Below are positions 42,843 through 50,177 of a stretch of DNA of 64,000 nucleotides, one piece after another. Positions within the stretch are counted from its first letter, which is position 1, and each line of letters starts with the position of its first letter. The DNA comes from Pseudobdellovibrio exovorus JSS. Its GTDB lineage: Bacteria; Bdellovibrionota; Bdellovibrionia; Bdellovibrionales; Bdellovibrionaceae. The translations under genes and the position numbers were made by a program. Location of the stretch: assembly GCF_000348725.1 (NCBI RefSeq), contig NC_020813.1, positions 2,525,563 to 2,589,562 on the forward strand, written 5' to 3'. The notes beneath the pieces were generated by a model that was not told where the DNA came from, did not search any database, and was given only the letters and a program-made list of their open reading frames with translations.

Positions 42843-42869
42843 TAAATGGGTCACATTATGACCCATTTA
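42843..42869. promoter_or_regulatory. Operator-like palindrome over the Fic-like start
   Basis: TAAATGGGTCA, five bases, TGACCCATTTA: perfect 11-bp arms, 27 bp in total. It covers a candidate -10 (TATAAA 42841-42846, 17 bases after TTGTTT 42818-42823) and the start codon at 42858. A third half-site TGACCC is at 42825-42830. The encoded protein has a C-terminal winged-helix, so self-repression here is plausible. Confidence 0.55.
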
Positions 42870-43811
42870 ACTGATTTTTTATGGAAAAGGCCCGAATGGC
42901 CCTCATTTTACTGGAGCAACTCGGCCCTGACCGAGCTGCTGGTTCAGACCCGCTTTATACAGGGGCAACTGTTGGCTCTTCCCTCCTCGTTTGTTCACTC
43001 TTATGAAATGTCCGACACGAAAAAACACCTTTATGAAGACCTGCTGACTGCATCGAGCGCAGATGCCACGGCCTTAACCGACGAGCGGCTGCGCGGCTGG
43101 CAAGCCTCGCTTTATCCTACGGGCTATGCTGGAGTTCGCAAAGTGCGTGTGGGCGAGTTTCGCGATCAGAATCTTTTGAACTTAAAAACCGAATTTTTAC
43201 CGCCCGAGCTTTTAAAAGAGGAAATCCCTAAATATCTGACATGGTGGAAAGAAGCACCTGCGGCCCTTGACCCCGTCTTGCGTTCGGGCCTTGCTTTCTT
43301 TTGGTTCTATCTGTTGTCCCCGTTTGAAGCGGGCAATTTAGAAATCGCCGCCGCGCTGGCAGAGCTGAGTTTACAAGAAAATGAAAAGACTTCGCTTCGA
43401 TATTACGATATCGCCATTCAGTTAGAAGAAAATCGCGACGAGATCGAACGCTTAATGCAAGCTTCCCATCAAGAAAACGGCGACATCACCACATGGATGC
43501 AGTTTTATTTACAGCTTTATCTGGAAGCCGTACAGGCTTCCTTTGCAATTGCCGACAAAGATTTTTCCGTGGAACGCTTCTGGGCCCGCCATTCCGAATT
43601 GAATTTGAATGCACGCCAACGTCAGATCTTAAACTCGATGCTTCTAGGTGAAAGCGAAATGACAAATCGTCGCTACGTAGAACTGTGTGAAACCAGTCGC
43701 GAATCGGCTAAACGGGATTTGGCTGAACTCGTGAAACTCGGACTGTTACAAATAGGCAACAAAAAGGGCCGCTCGGTCAGTTACAGCTTAGCAAATTTGA
43801 TCAAAGCATAG
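42858..43811 (+). CDS. Fic-like protein with degenerate active site and wHTH
   Basis: A 317-residue protein (numbering from the ATG at 42846 adds 4). The N-terminus has the Fic/DUF4172 pattern WPSFYWSNSALTELL and RFIQGQLLALPSSF. The central helix-loop region matches Fic, but the catalytic motif HPFxDGNGR is replaced by SPFEAGNLE (S158, A162, L165, E166 in the longer numbering). The histidine, the acidic residue and the anion-binding Gly-Arg are all lost. AMP transfer is therefore not expected. The C-terminus (about 255-315) is a winged-helix DNA-binding domain (MTNRRYVELCETSRESAKRD). It looks like a pseudoenzyme turned regulator. The start at 42858 is chosen from the promoter position; there is no ribosome site. 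Confidence 0.72.
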   Translation: MTHLTDFLWKRPEWPSFYWSNSALTELLVQTRFIQGQLLALPSSFVHSYEMSDTKKHLYEDLLTASSADATALTDERLRGWQASLYPTGYAGVRKVRVGEFRDQNLLNLKTEFLPPELLKEEIPKYLTWWKEAPAALDPVLRSGLAFFWFYLLSPFEAGNLEIAAALAELSLQENEKTSLRYYDIAIQLEENRDEIERLMQASHQENGDITTWMQFYLQLYLEAVQASFAIADKDFSVERFWARHSELNLNARQRQILNSMLLGESEMTNRRYVELCETSRESAKRDLAELVKLGLLQIGNKKGRSVSYSLANLIKA

Positions 43812-43836
43812 TTTTTATCTTATTGATATTACTATT

Positions 43837-43855
43837 ATATTCCATATTGGAATAT
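43837..43855. promoter_or_regulatory. Palindrome and repeats upstream of the wHTH gene
   Basis: ATATTCCA, TAT, TGGAATAT: perfect 8-bp arms. It is followed by three direct AATATTG-type units (43851-43870, 7-base period) that overlap the -35 region. This is a likely binding site for the wHTH protein encoded just downstream. Confidence 0.5.
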
Positions 43856-43861
43856 TGAATA

Positions 43862-43890
43862 TTGAATATTTTGAAAATCTGGCATATACT
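43862..43890 (+). promoter_or_regulatory. Promoter predicting a leaderless mRNA
   Basis: TTGAAT (43862-43867), 17 bases, TATACT (43885-43890). The ATG at 43897 begins 6 bases after the -10, exactly where transcription should start. There is no ribosome site, so translation probably begins on a leaderless message. Confidence 0.65.
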
Positions 43891-43896
43891 TATCGT

Positions 43897-44415
43897 ATGC
43901 GACAGCAGCTCAGTTTAAAACCTCAAGATGTGGCCGTACTAGTAAAGCTTTTAGCCTTGCAAACTGACCAGTGGAAGCAAGTGGACTTAGCCAAAGCTAT
44001 GGGACTTAGCCAAAGCGAAGTTGCAAAATCTTTAGTACGTCTTTCAAAAGCTCAGTTAGTACAAAATAAACGAGTAAACTGTTCGGCAGCCCTTGAGTTT
44101 ATTCTTCATGGTGTGAAATATTCTTTTCCGGCAGAAGTCGGCGCTTTAGCCGTAGGAGTCCCTACAGCGCTATCATCCACAATACATAACAATATGGTGA
44201 TCCATAGTGATGAAGATCGTTATGTTTGGCCCTCACTACATGGAAAAATACGCGGACAGATGATTAAGCCTTTCTATCCTGAACTTCCTTTGGCCGCACT
44301 AGATGATTCTGAATTTTACGGTCTTATGTCAGCCATCGAAATTCTGCGGGTCGGAAGAGCACGGGAAAGAAAGTTGGCCGAAAGGTATTTGGAAAGCAAG
44401 ATCAAAAAATTATGA
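43897..44415 (+). CDS. wHTH protein, antitoxin-like partner
   Basis: A 172-residue protein. Residues about 1-75 form a winged helix (LSLKPQDVAVLVKLLALQ, QVDLAKAMGLSQSEVAKSLVR). The rest has a conserved block HGVKYSFPAEVGALAVGVPTA and a helical end. This block is shared, in my recollection, by wHTH proteins encoded before AbiEii/MenA-like nucleotidyltransferases. The start at 43897 is set by the promoter; a longer frame from 43855 lies upstream of the predicted transcript. It overlaps the next gene by 4 bases (ATGA), the usual antitoxin-toxin layout. Confidence 0.72.
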   Translation: MRQQLSLKPQDVAVLVKLLALQTDQWKQVDLAKAMGLSQSEVAKSLVRLSKAQLVQNKRVNCSAALEFILHGVKYSFPAEVGALAVGVPTALSSTIHNNMVIHSDEDRYVWPSLHGKIRGQMIKPFYPELPLAALDDSEFYGLMSAIEILRVGRARERKLAERYLESKIKKL

Positions 44416-45104
44416 GTTTAAACTTAGTTACTGCGGAAATGATTAAGGTTATTGCAAAAGCATTGGGTGAACTTAATGAGAACGCAGTCTTTGTGGGTGG
44501 GGCCACTGTCCCATTTTATGTTCCTGAAGCTTATCAACATCAAGTTCGTCCCACTGAAGATATTGATGTTGTTATGGAGATTTTGGGCCGTCATGCAAAT
44601 TCGATTAATGAAGATATTTTACGCCAAAAAGGCTTTCGCAATGACACCAGCCAAGGCGCCCCTGTTTGTCGATGGATTTACAATGGGTTTATCGTTGATA
44701 TAATGAGTTCAAATATTGCAACCTTTGGCTTTACAAATCGATGGTATAAAGAGGGCATTGAAAAAGCGATTGTCGTCATCGATGATCCCGTACAAGTTAA
44801 GATTTTTAGCTTACCTTACTTTATCGCCTCGAAAATCGAAGCCTTTAAAGGCCGTGGAAATTCGGACTATCTTGGCAGTTCGGATATGGAAGATATCATT
44901 ACAGTTTTAGAGGTTTCACCCAGCCGCATGCTGGAAGACAAACGCACAGATTGCTCTGAGGAATTGATTGAATACCTCAGAAACGAATTTAAGCGACTTT
45001 TAAACACTTCTGCATTTTTAGATGCCTTATCTGGAGCTGTTTTAAATAGGCAACAGATTCAAGAAACAATCACAGCTCTTCAGCTAAGAATGAAGAATTT
45101 TTAA
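44412..45104 (+). CDS. AbiEii-like nucleotidyltransferase (toxin-like)
   Basis: A 230-residue protein of the polymerase-beta nucleotidyltransferase superfamily. It shows the G-G motif in FVGGATVPFY (29-30), the metal-binding D-x-D in TEDIDVV (D50, D52) and the third carboxylate D96 in NGFIVDIM. The AbiEii/MenA-type helical end reads ASKIEAFKGRGNSDYLGSSDMEDI. Such proteins in two-gene modules add nucleotides to tRNA acceptors or other targets and stop growth. The metal-binding core is intact, so it should be active. Coupled translation with the wHTH protein supports a toxin-antitoxin pair; this is inference. Confidence 0.78.
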   Translation: MSLNLVTAEMIKVIAKALGELNENAVFVGGATVPFYVPEAYQHQVRPTEDIDVVMEILGRHANSINEDILRQKGFRNDTSQGAPVCRWIYNGFIVDIMSSNIATFGFTNRWYKEGIEKAIVVIDDPVQVKIFSLPYFIASKIEAFKGRGNSDYLGSSDMEDIITVLEVSPSRMLEDKRTDCSEELIEYLRNEFKRLLNTSAFLDALSGAVLNRQQIQETITALQLRMKNF

Positions 45105-45199
45105 GGCGCAGAGCTTAAACTCTAGTAATATATTCATAGGTTCTTTTTAGCAGGCTGTTTCAGATACCCAAGTCTTCGCGTTAGGTCTATACAGACCCC

Positions 45200-46225
45200 A
45201 TGAAAAAACTATTCTGCTTATCTTTGTTAGTGGTGTTCTGTGCGTTGAACGTATTTGCTGTTAGCTCTTTTGCGGGCAATACAACTGTACAAACAAATTG
45301 TGATCTTTATCGCTTGACTGATTATTCTGTTTTTGTGCGCAATAATGCTCAGGTGCAGTCTTCGGACTTTGAAGGCATGACCGCAGTTGTGAATCAACTT
45401 CATGCCCGCAACTTTGCGTTCGGCGAAAAATTGCGTGGAAATACCTGTCCATCATTGGTGATTGGAAACTCATTTTATGGAGCGAGTGGCAAAGCTTATC
45501 AGTTTATCACATCGCCGACTCGCCAAGTTCGCTTGAATGTCGAGCGCAATCCCTATCCCAGTTTTTCTTTACCAAATCTAAAAGTACAGCCGAACTTGGA
45601 TTTAAATTATGTTTCAAATGGTCTTTTGAATTTGTCACAGAACTTGGCTCAGGCCGAAACTCGCACGGTGACTCGTCAGGACTCTTTCGGAAATTTATAT
45701 CTGACAGTCACTGGCAACCAAACTTTAAATAGCATTTTTATTTCAGACGCGGATCTTTCTAATCGCGAGATCATTCTTTCAGGACGCGCCGATCAGATTT
45801 TAGTTTTGAACTTCACCAGCCAGTCTGTTGCTATTCAATATGCGAAGATCAATGTGATCGGTTTAAAAATCCGCAATATCATTTGGAACTTTCCCAATAC
45901 TTTCGAGTTGCGCTTAGGAAATGTGGGCGGAGCTAACTCTAATTACTTAGACAAGCAAGATGGCAGCGCGGGATTACAAGGTTATGTTGTGGCTCCTGTG
46001 GCTTTAGTGACCGCTGTCGATATGAAAATCACAGGTGGATTGTATGCGGACTCTATCGAAACGACCTTTGGGCGCGCCACAGTACAGGTGAACTTACCGC
46101 CAGATGCGGGGCATGAAAACCCATGTTTACAAATTGGTAATCCTCAATGTGGAGTCGGCGCACAGCCCACACCAGTAAAACCACAACCGACACCTCCACC
46201 AGCTGTGATCCCTAAACCTCGATAA
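45200..46225 (+). CDS. Secreted choice-of-anchor-A-type protein
   Basis: A 341-residue secreted protein with signal peptide (about 1-25, ending SSFAG). It has the choice-of-anchor-A fold: an opening LYRLTDYSVFVRNNAQVQSS, a beta-rich middle (ILVLNFTSQSVAIQYAKINV, NIIWNFPNTFEL) and the typical GYVVAPVALVTAVDMKITGGLYADSIE. The C-terminus is a Pro-rich tail (PVKPQPTPPPAVIPKPR), presumably a wall or surface tether. No ribosome site is evident; GGTCTATACAGACC (45184-45197) lies there instead. It probably forms a unit with the gene 16 bp downstream. Confidence 0.7.
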   Translation: MKKLFCLSLLVVFCALNVFAVSSFAGNTTVQTNCDLYRLTDYSVFVRNNAQVQSSDFEGMTAVVNQLHARNFAFGEKLRGNTCPSLVIGNSFYGASGKAYQFITSPTRQVRLNVERNPYPSFSLPNLKVQPNLDLNYVSNGLLNLSQNLAQAETRTVTRQDSFGNLYLTVTGNQTLNSIFISDADLSNREIILSGRADQILVLNFTSQSVAIQYAKINVIGLKIRNIIWNFPNTFELRLGNVGGANSNYLDKQDGSAGLQGYVVAPVALVTAVDMKITGGLYADSIETTFGRATVQVNLPPDAGHENPCLQIGNPQCGVGAQPTPVKPQPTPPPAVIPKPR

Positions 46226-46241
46226 TAAGAAGGACTATCCT

Positions 46242-46958
46242 ATGGCGACGTTGGCATTAAGAGTTTTTTTTATCTGGTGTCTTGTTCTAACGGCTTTAGT
46301 GGTGCGCGCGCAAATACGCACACCGACAGACTTAATGCCGTCAACGCCTCCGAATGCTAACGCCTTTCGTGGGTGGCAGCCTGTTGAAGGCTACGCCGAC
46401 TCGTCTGTGAATTTAGCCACTCTGGACCGCGTTGAAATCAACTGCCCTGTAGATCCAGATAGTTTATACCCGACACATCCGCAACAGGACAGCAAGATCT
46501 ATCACCGCTTCGACTGGGGCGGATACGATAATACAAAACTAAAAGGCGACGACGAAGCCTGCGCGATGTCGTCGAAATATAAAGGCAGCAACGGACAGTT
46601 CGCCTGTCTACGTCCCGACGTGGCTTATTTCGTGATTATGTCGGATATCTATCGCGATCGCTGCGGCAATATGTATCGTGGCTATTGGAAGTTTTTGTTC
46701 TTAAAGAAAAATGAAAACATGGGAACGTTATTTTCACTGGGTCGCACCATGTACCCACGGGCGAACTCGAAAATCCCAGGGGATTACGTGCTGGGCGGCA
46801 CCTATAGAGTTAGTCGCGCACAAATGGTTTTCTTAAGCCCTCCTCTTGCGGGCGAAGGTTTGTATGGAGATGCTGGCAAAGCGGCGGAGCTGCGGGCTCG
46901 CGCGCTGAAGGCGGGTGTGGTGTTTAATGGGGAGAGTTTGTTGTTTGAGGTGAGGTAA
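46242..46958 (+). CDS. Secreted hypothetical protein
   Basis: A 238-residue protein with an AAGGA ribosome site and an N-terminal signal (LALRVFFIWCLVLTALVVRA). The mature part holds several cysteines (EINCPVD, EACAMS, FACLRP, RDRCGN) and the aromatic-rich MYRGYWKFLFLKKNENMG. No family is recognised. It follows the choice-of-anchor-A gene by 16 bp in the same direction, suggesting a joint surface or secreted role. Confidence 0.6.
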   Translation: MATLALRVFFIWCLVLTALVVRAQIRTPTDLMPSTPPNANAFRGWQPVEGYADSSVNLATLDRVEINCPVDPDSLYPTHPQQDSKIYHRFDWGGYDNTKLKGDDEACAMSSKYKGSNGQFACLRPDVAYFVIMSDIYRDRCGNMYRGYWKFLFLKKNENMGTLFSLGRTMYPRANSKIPGDYVLGGTYRVSRAQMVFLSPPLAGEGLYGDAGKAAELRARALKAGVVFNGESLLFEVR

Positions 46959-46984
46959 ATCCTGACAGCTACAGATAAATTAGT

Positions 46985-47659
46985 CTAAAAAATTCCAAAT
47001 ATCTTAATATCTTTTATACTTGTTGGTTTTTTTAAAGAGATAATCTCTCCAGCATCATTCTCAACAAGAAATAATCTCTCAGTATTTATCAGTCGAATTA
47101 TTCTTTTTGTACGTTCATCCACTTCAACGTTAACTTCTATGGCCGGATAAAGATGAAATGACCACACATTACCTTCTGTTTTTATTAGTCGAAAGCTTTG
47201 TTGTTCAAGATGTTCAACGGTTTTTTCATCTTCTTTTAACATATCAAAAAAGAATCCAACATTCATATCTGTATATTCATATGGGATAAAACTAACCCCG
47301 CCATGAATCTGGTACGGTCCCGGCAAAACACAACGCAAATCATTGATAGCATCTATATCTACCAGCCGTTGTCTAAAAGGTGGTTCTGCAGCTTCTATGT
47401 TTTTTATGAATATTTGTTTTGGCTTATGTGCCACAGGGCACGCGGTAGATAACTTTTTCTTCTCTTCGCTTCTGCCTTGAATCTTATAAGTGACATGACA
47501 TATTTTTTCAGCGAATAAAATTGAAAAAAATATGCTTATTTCAGAATTAATACTTTCTGCAACAGCACAGGGCATTGTGCCATATGATCTCGAACTATCT
47601 CCAGATCTATATGGGCTTAATGCATACAACAACACTACAACTATAAAAAAAGGCATCAT
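46985..47659 (-). CDS. Hypothetical membrane-anchored protein
   Basis: A 224-residue protein opening MMPFFIVVVLLYALSPYRSG, a short N-terminal hydrophobic anchor or signal. The rest is soluble, with CHVTYKIQGR and a beta-rich second half (VWSFHLYPAIEVNVEVDERTKRIIRLIN). The base composition is more AT-rich than its neighbours. Its start overlaps the stop of a broken gene by an ATGA, so it was the second gene of a unit that has partly decayed. No family is recognised. Confidence 0.55.
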   Translation of the reverse strand: MMPFFIVVVLLYALSPYRSGDSSRSYGTMPCAVAESINSEISIFFSILFAEKICHVTYKIQGRSEEKKKLSTACPVAHKPKQIFIKNIEAAEPPFRQRLVDIDAINDLRCVLPGPYQIHGGVSFIPYEYTDMNVGFFFDMLKEDEKTVEHLEQQSFRLIKTEGNVWSFHLYPAIEVNVEVDERTKRIIRLINTERLFLVENDAGEIISLKKPTSIKDIKIFGIF

Positions 47660-47868
47660 TTTTGAACTTTTACCTCTACGACATTTCCCACTGCTTTTAA
47701 CATATTATCTAACATTATCTTAAGTTTATTTATTTTTTCCTCGGATCTTTCTACATTGTACCATAGATCAGCTTTTTTTCTGGATCAGTCTCAGAATCAT
47801 GCGCCTTAATATACGCTGCCTGAAATATTCTATATCCACGGATTGATGTTAGTTTTGTTAAAAAAATT
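47656..47868 (-). pseudogene. Decayed gene fragment with a frameshift at A7
   Basis: Two consecutive reading frames look coding. The first (about 47868 to 47779) encodes LTSIRGYRIFQAAYIKAHD and reaches DPEKK. The second, in the -1 frame, continues ADLWYNVERSEEKINKLKI and on to a TGA at 47656-47658. The change occurs at a run of seven A on the minus strand (47773-47779), which reads A AAA AAG in the first frame, a classic slippery heptamer. There is no start codon before the first part (TAA lies upstream), so I call it a truncated pseudogene, although frameshifting is not excluded. Its end overlaps the start of the 46985-47659 gene. Confidence 0.6.
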
Positions 47869-47945
47869 TAACGAATTTTTTTAATTATTTCTATAAAACA
47901 CATTTGCGATTTATTGAGTCGTCCTGCTCATGCTATCTTTAGATA

Positions 47946-48476
47946 ATGAAGAGTTTTTTCGCAAAACGAGTTTTAAAAAATAAACTTTGGTTTTCGCTGC
48001 CCTTTATTGCGTTTGTAGCTTTTCTTTTCTTTTTTATAAAAACTCTACCTCTATCGCCGGCATCTAATATCTCTAGTATTCTTGTCACCGCAGACATTTA
48101 TATAGAAATGACGCCATCTTTTTTACAAGGCTCAGAGATTTTGTCTCCTCGATATACACACTTAAAGTTTTCAGCCACCAAAAAGTTTCTTCAGAGCCTT
48201 AAAGAAGGTCATTGTGACTCTACACCATCCTTATGCGAAAAATTTAATTACATTACCTACAAAGTAATTGCTGTCGATAAAAACCAGAAAGTTGTTGCCG
48301 CAAGAAATATTAAGACATCTGCTACGCCCGCACCTTTATCGTCGCAGTCGGCATATAATTTAAATACTAATGATCTCAACGCCTCGTTTACGGTTATTTT
48401 CCCCGCCTCTTCAAATATAGATCAAATTCAACTTTTCCACGAAGATATACTTATCTCAACAACACACATTTTTTAA
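47946..48476 (+). CDS. Hypothetical single-pass membrane protein
   Basis: A 176-residue protein with one transmembrane helix near the N-terminus (LWFSLPFIAFVAFLFFFI) and a soluble extracytoplasmic part. It has two cysteines close together (GHCDSTPSLCEKF) and a beta-rich end (LNASFTVIFPASSNID). TATCTT (47934-47939) ends 6 bases before the ATG and no ribosome site is present, so the message may be leaderless. The AT content is high. No family is recognised. Confidence 0.5.
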   Translation: MKSFFAKRVLKNKLWFSLPFIAFVAFLFFFIKTLPLSPASNISSILVTADIYIEMTPSFLQGSEILSPRYTHLKFSATKKFLQSLKEGHCDSTPSLCEKFNYITYKVIAVDKNQKVVAARNIKTSATPAPLSSQSAYNLNTNDLNASFTVIFPASSNIDQIQLFHEDILISTTHIF

Positions 48477-48574
48477 AATTTTTATTTCTTATATTCTGGT
48501 ACAGAAAAATTCCACTCAACCGTTTTGTCTACTTTAACCATTAATTCTTTTTGCGTTGTTTTAGCAGCGTTAAT

Positions 48575-49066
48575 TTATCTTTGAACTGAAAATTTACCTT
48601 CGTATTGGGCTTTTGTGCCTTTAAAAATTTGTGAGGCGTTGATGACAGCAAAGCCAGTTGCAGAGGAAACCCATGTTTCGGTTAAAGTGAGTTCACCGTT
48701 CATAACTGTCGCTGTAAAGGTGCAGTTCCCGTTAGTACAGACGCCTTGGCCGCACACCCTCTGCTGATTGTTCAAGTCTAAAAGTTCGAACCGCGTATCA
48801 TCCAACGGACGAACTTTTAATGAGGCTTTTGCCTCGGCAATAACATGTCCTAACAGATATGCTTTTGTATGAGCTTGGATAATGCCCGCCTCAAGACGAC
48901 GTACAGATTTAAAATTCAAATTAGGTACAAACGCGGTTTTAGAAATGAGTTTACCCTGTCCTTCGTAAAGACCGTTGGCAACACCCAAGGTAGAGTAGCC
49001 CGCTTGAGCCAGAAGTGTTTGAGAAAAAATAAGGCCCATAAGTGTCAGAATAAATGCTTGGCGCAT
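48575..49066 (-). CDS. Secreted hypothetical protein
   Basis: A 163-residue protein with a signal peptide (about 1-22, ending LLAQAG). The mature part is beta-rich (NGLYEGQGKLISKTAFVPN, GELTLTETWVSSATGFAVIN) with two or three cysteines (QRVCGQGVCTNGNCTF). It resembles a small lipocalin-like or YceI-like fold in pattern, but I cannot assign one. In the same frame the 30 codons after its stop (48482-48574) are open and look coding, ending in a segment similar to its own C-terminus. Confidence 0.6.
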   Translation of the reverse strand: MRQAFILTLMGLIFSQTLLAQAGYSTLGVANGLYEGQGKLISKTAFVPNLNFKSVRRLEAGIIQAHTKAYLLGHVIAEAKASLKVRPLDDTRFELLDLNNQQRVCGQGVCTNGNCTFTATVMNGELTLTETWVSSATGFAVINASQIFKGTKAQYEGKFSVQR

Positions 49067-49406
49067 GTGGACTCCTTTTGCAGAAGCCCAACATAAAGTA
49101 TTTTTATGAGTCTCTCGAGTATTTTTTGTTTTCCATTGTATTGTTGTAAAAACATCATTGTTGTCTAAACATCAGAGGCTTCTTTTTTTTTAGATACATA
49201 AACGATCTCGAAAGAGCTTCCCTCAGCCCTTTTGCGGCCACTGTCTTATTTTAAGACACTTTAAATCCTTTTTAATTGATTCTGGTTCGTTCTAACAGTG
49301 GAGCGGTCTTTGCTTTGACTGAATCCCATAGTCTTCTGTGCAGCCGTTTGGGTCACAGAGGCAACGAAACAACTCGTTCAGAACTTAAAGATAGAAAGAG
49401 GATTTT
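49067..49406. other. 340-bp gene-free region with tandem repeat and small hairpin
   Basis: No gene is seen. It holds a tandem 17-bp direct repeat (49141-49157 and 49158-49174, two mismatches) and a hairpin GTCTTA/TAAGAC near 49241-49256. It probably carries the divergent promoters for the genes at 48575 and 49407. Confidence 0.5.
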
Positions 49407-49745
49407 ATGCGTATGAAAAATTCCGTTTTAATGGCTGGCGTCTTTGCTGTGCTGCTGGGAGCTGTTGTTGCCAAGGCTCAAACAACCACGACAGAGTCTA
49501 CCGAAACAACGGTGCAGGTGGATACATCCCAGTGTGTAGAACGCGAAGTGCTTTTAGTCGTGAAGTCGACTCGTAATGTTCACTACAGTGAAAAAGACGA
49601 AGGTCGCTTGATTTCCGATCGTACAATTAAGATTAAAGACTGCGGAGGTTTAGTCCTTGTCGACAAAACCCCTGCTCAAGGCTCGAATGGTTCTGCTGGC
49701 CGGATTGTTTGCCCTCCCAGCGTGCAGGACTGTATCAGACCTTAA
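49407..49745 (+). CDS. Small secreted hypothetical protein
   Basis: A 112-residue protein with an AGAGGA ribosome site 4 bases before the ATG. The signal peptide (about 1-25) ends VVAKAQ. The mature part starts with a Thr-rich stretch (TTTTESTETTVQVDTSQ) and has four cysteines (SQCVERE, KDCGGL, IVCPPSVQDC). A good terminator follows at 49774. No family is recognised. Confidence 0.62.
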   Translation: MRMKNSVLMAGVFAVLLGAVVAKAQTTTTESTETTVQVDTSQCVEREVLLVVKSTRNVHYSEKDEGRLISDRTIKIKDCGGLVLVDKTPAQGSNGSAGRIVCPPSVQDCIRP

Positions 49746-49773
49746 GCGTTCCCACCGCAGCCTCCCTTTACTC

Positions 49774-49798
49774 GGGCTCCCAAATGGGGGCCTTTTTT
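49774..49798 (+). terminator. Intrinsic terminator
   Basis: GGCTCCC (49775-49781) pairs with GGGGGCC (49786-49792; one G-U) around AAAT, followed by six T. It ends the transcript of the gene at 49407-49745. Confidence 0.88.
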
Positions 49799-49940
49799 AT
49801 TTTCAGCTTCTGTACTCTTGCACGTACTCTTACCATTAATCAAAAGCTCCTATTGCCAATTCCATTAGCCATCTCAATTTGGTCCAGTTTGCACAGACGA
49901 AAATGTTATGAGATAATCTTTCTTAGTTAGGGAGTTCACC

Positions 49941-50168
49941 ATGAGAACATTATCTAAAAACCATGCGGCCTTTGCTCAAGACCTTGTTGACATAAAATCG
50001 TCAGCGGTAGCGACAACAACAACGGCGTGGGCACCTCCTGACTCAACTCCGCAAAAGAAATCTAGAAAAGCAAAACTGGAAGACAAACAAAAAGCTTCTC
50101 ATTTAGTTGCTTTAAACTGCGAAGGCTTTGTGGCTTACAAAGTGAGCGCGGTTAAGTTCATCCCGTAA
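49941..50168 (+). CDS. 75-residue hypothetical protein heading an enzyme cluster
   Basis: A short, hydrophilic protein with an N-terminal AFAQDLVDIKSSAVATTTTA, a Pro/Lys middle (WAPPDSTPQKKSRKAKLED) and a conserved-looking tail (VALNCEGFVAYKVSAVKF). A GGGAG site lies 7 bases before the start. It ends 9 bp before the PP-loop gene and is probably translated with it. The size, position and one Cys near the C-terminus would suit a peptide precursor or a small partner, but there is no leader/core pattern to prove that. Confidence 0.55.
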   Translation: MRTLSKNHAAFAQDLVDIKSSAVATTTTAWAPPDSTPQKKSRKAKLEDKQKASHLVALNCEGFVAYKVSAVKFIP

Positions 50169-50177
50169 ATTCATCCT

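Noticed and set aside
49141-49174. Possible CRISPR array
   Set aside because: There are only two units, directly adjacent with no spacer, and no cas genes are nearby.
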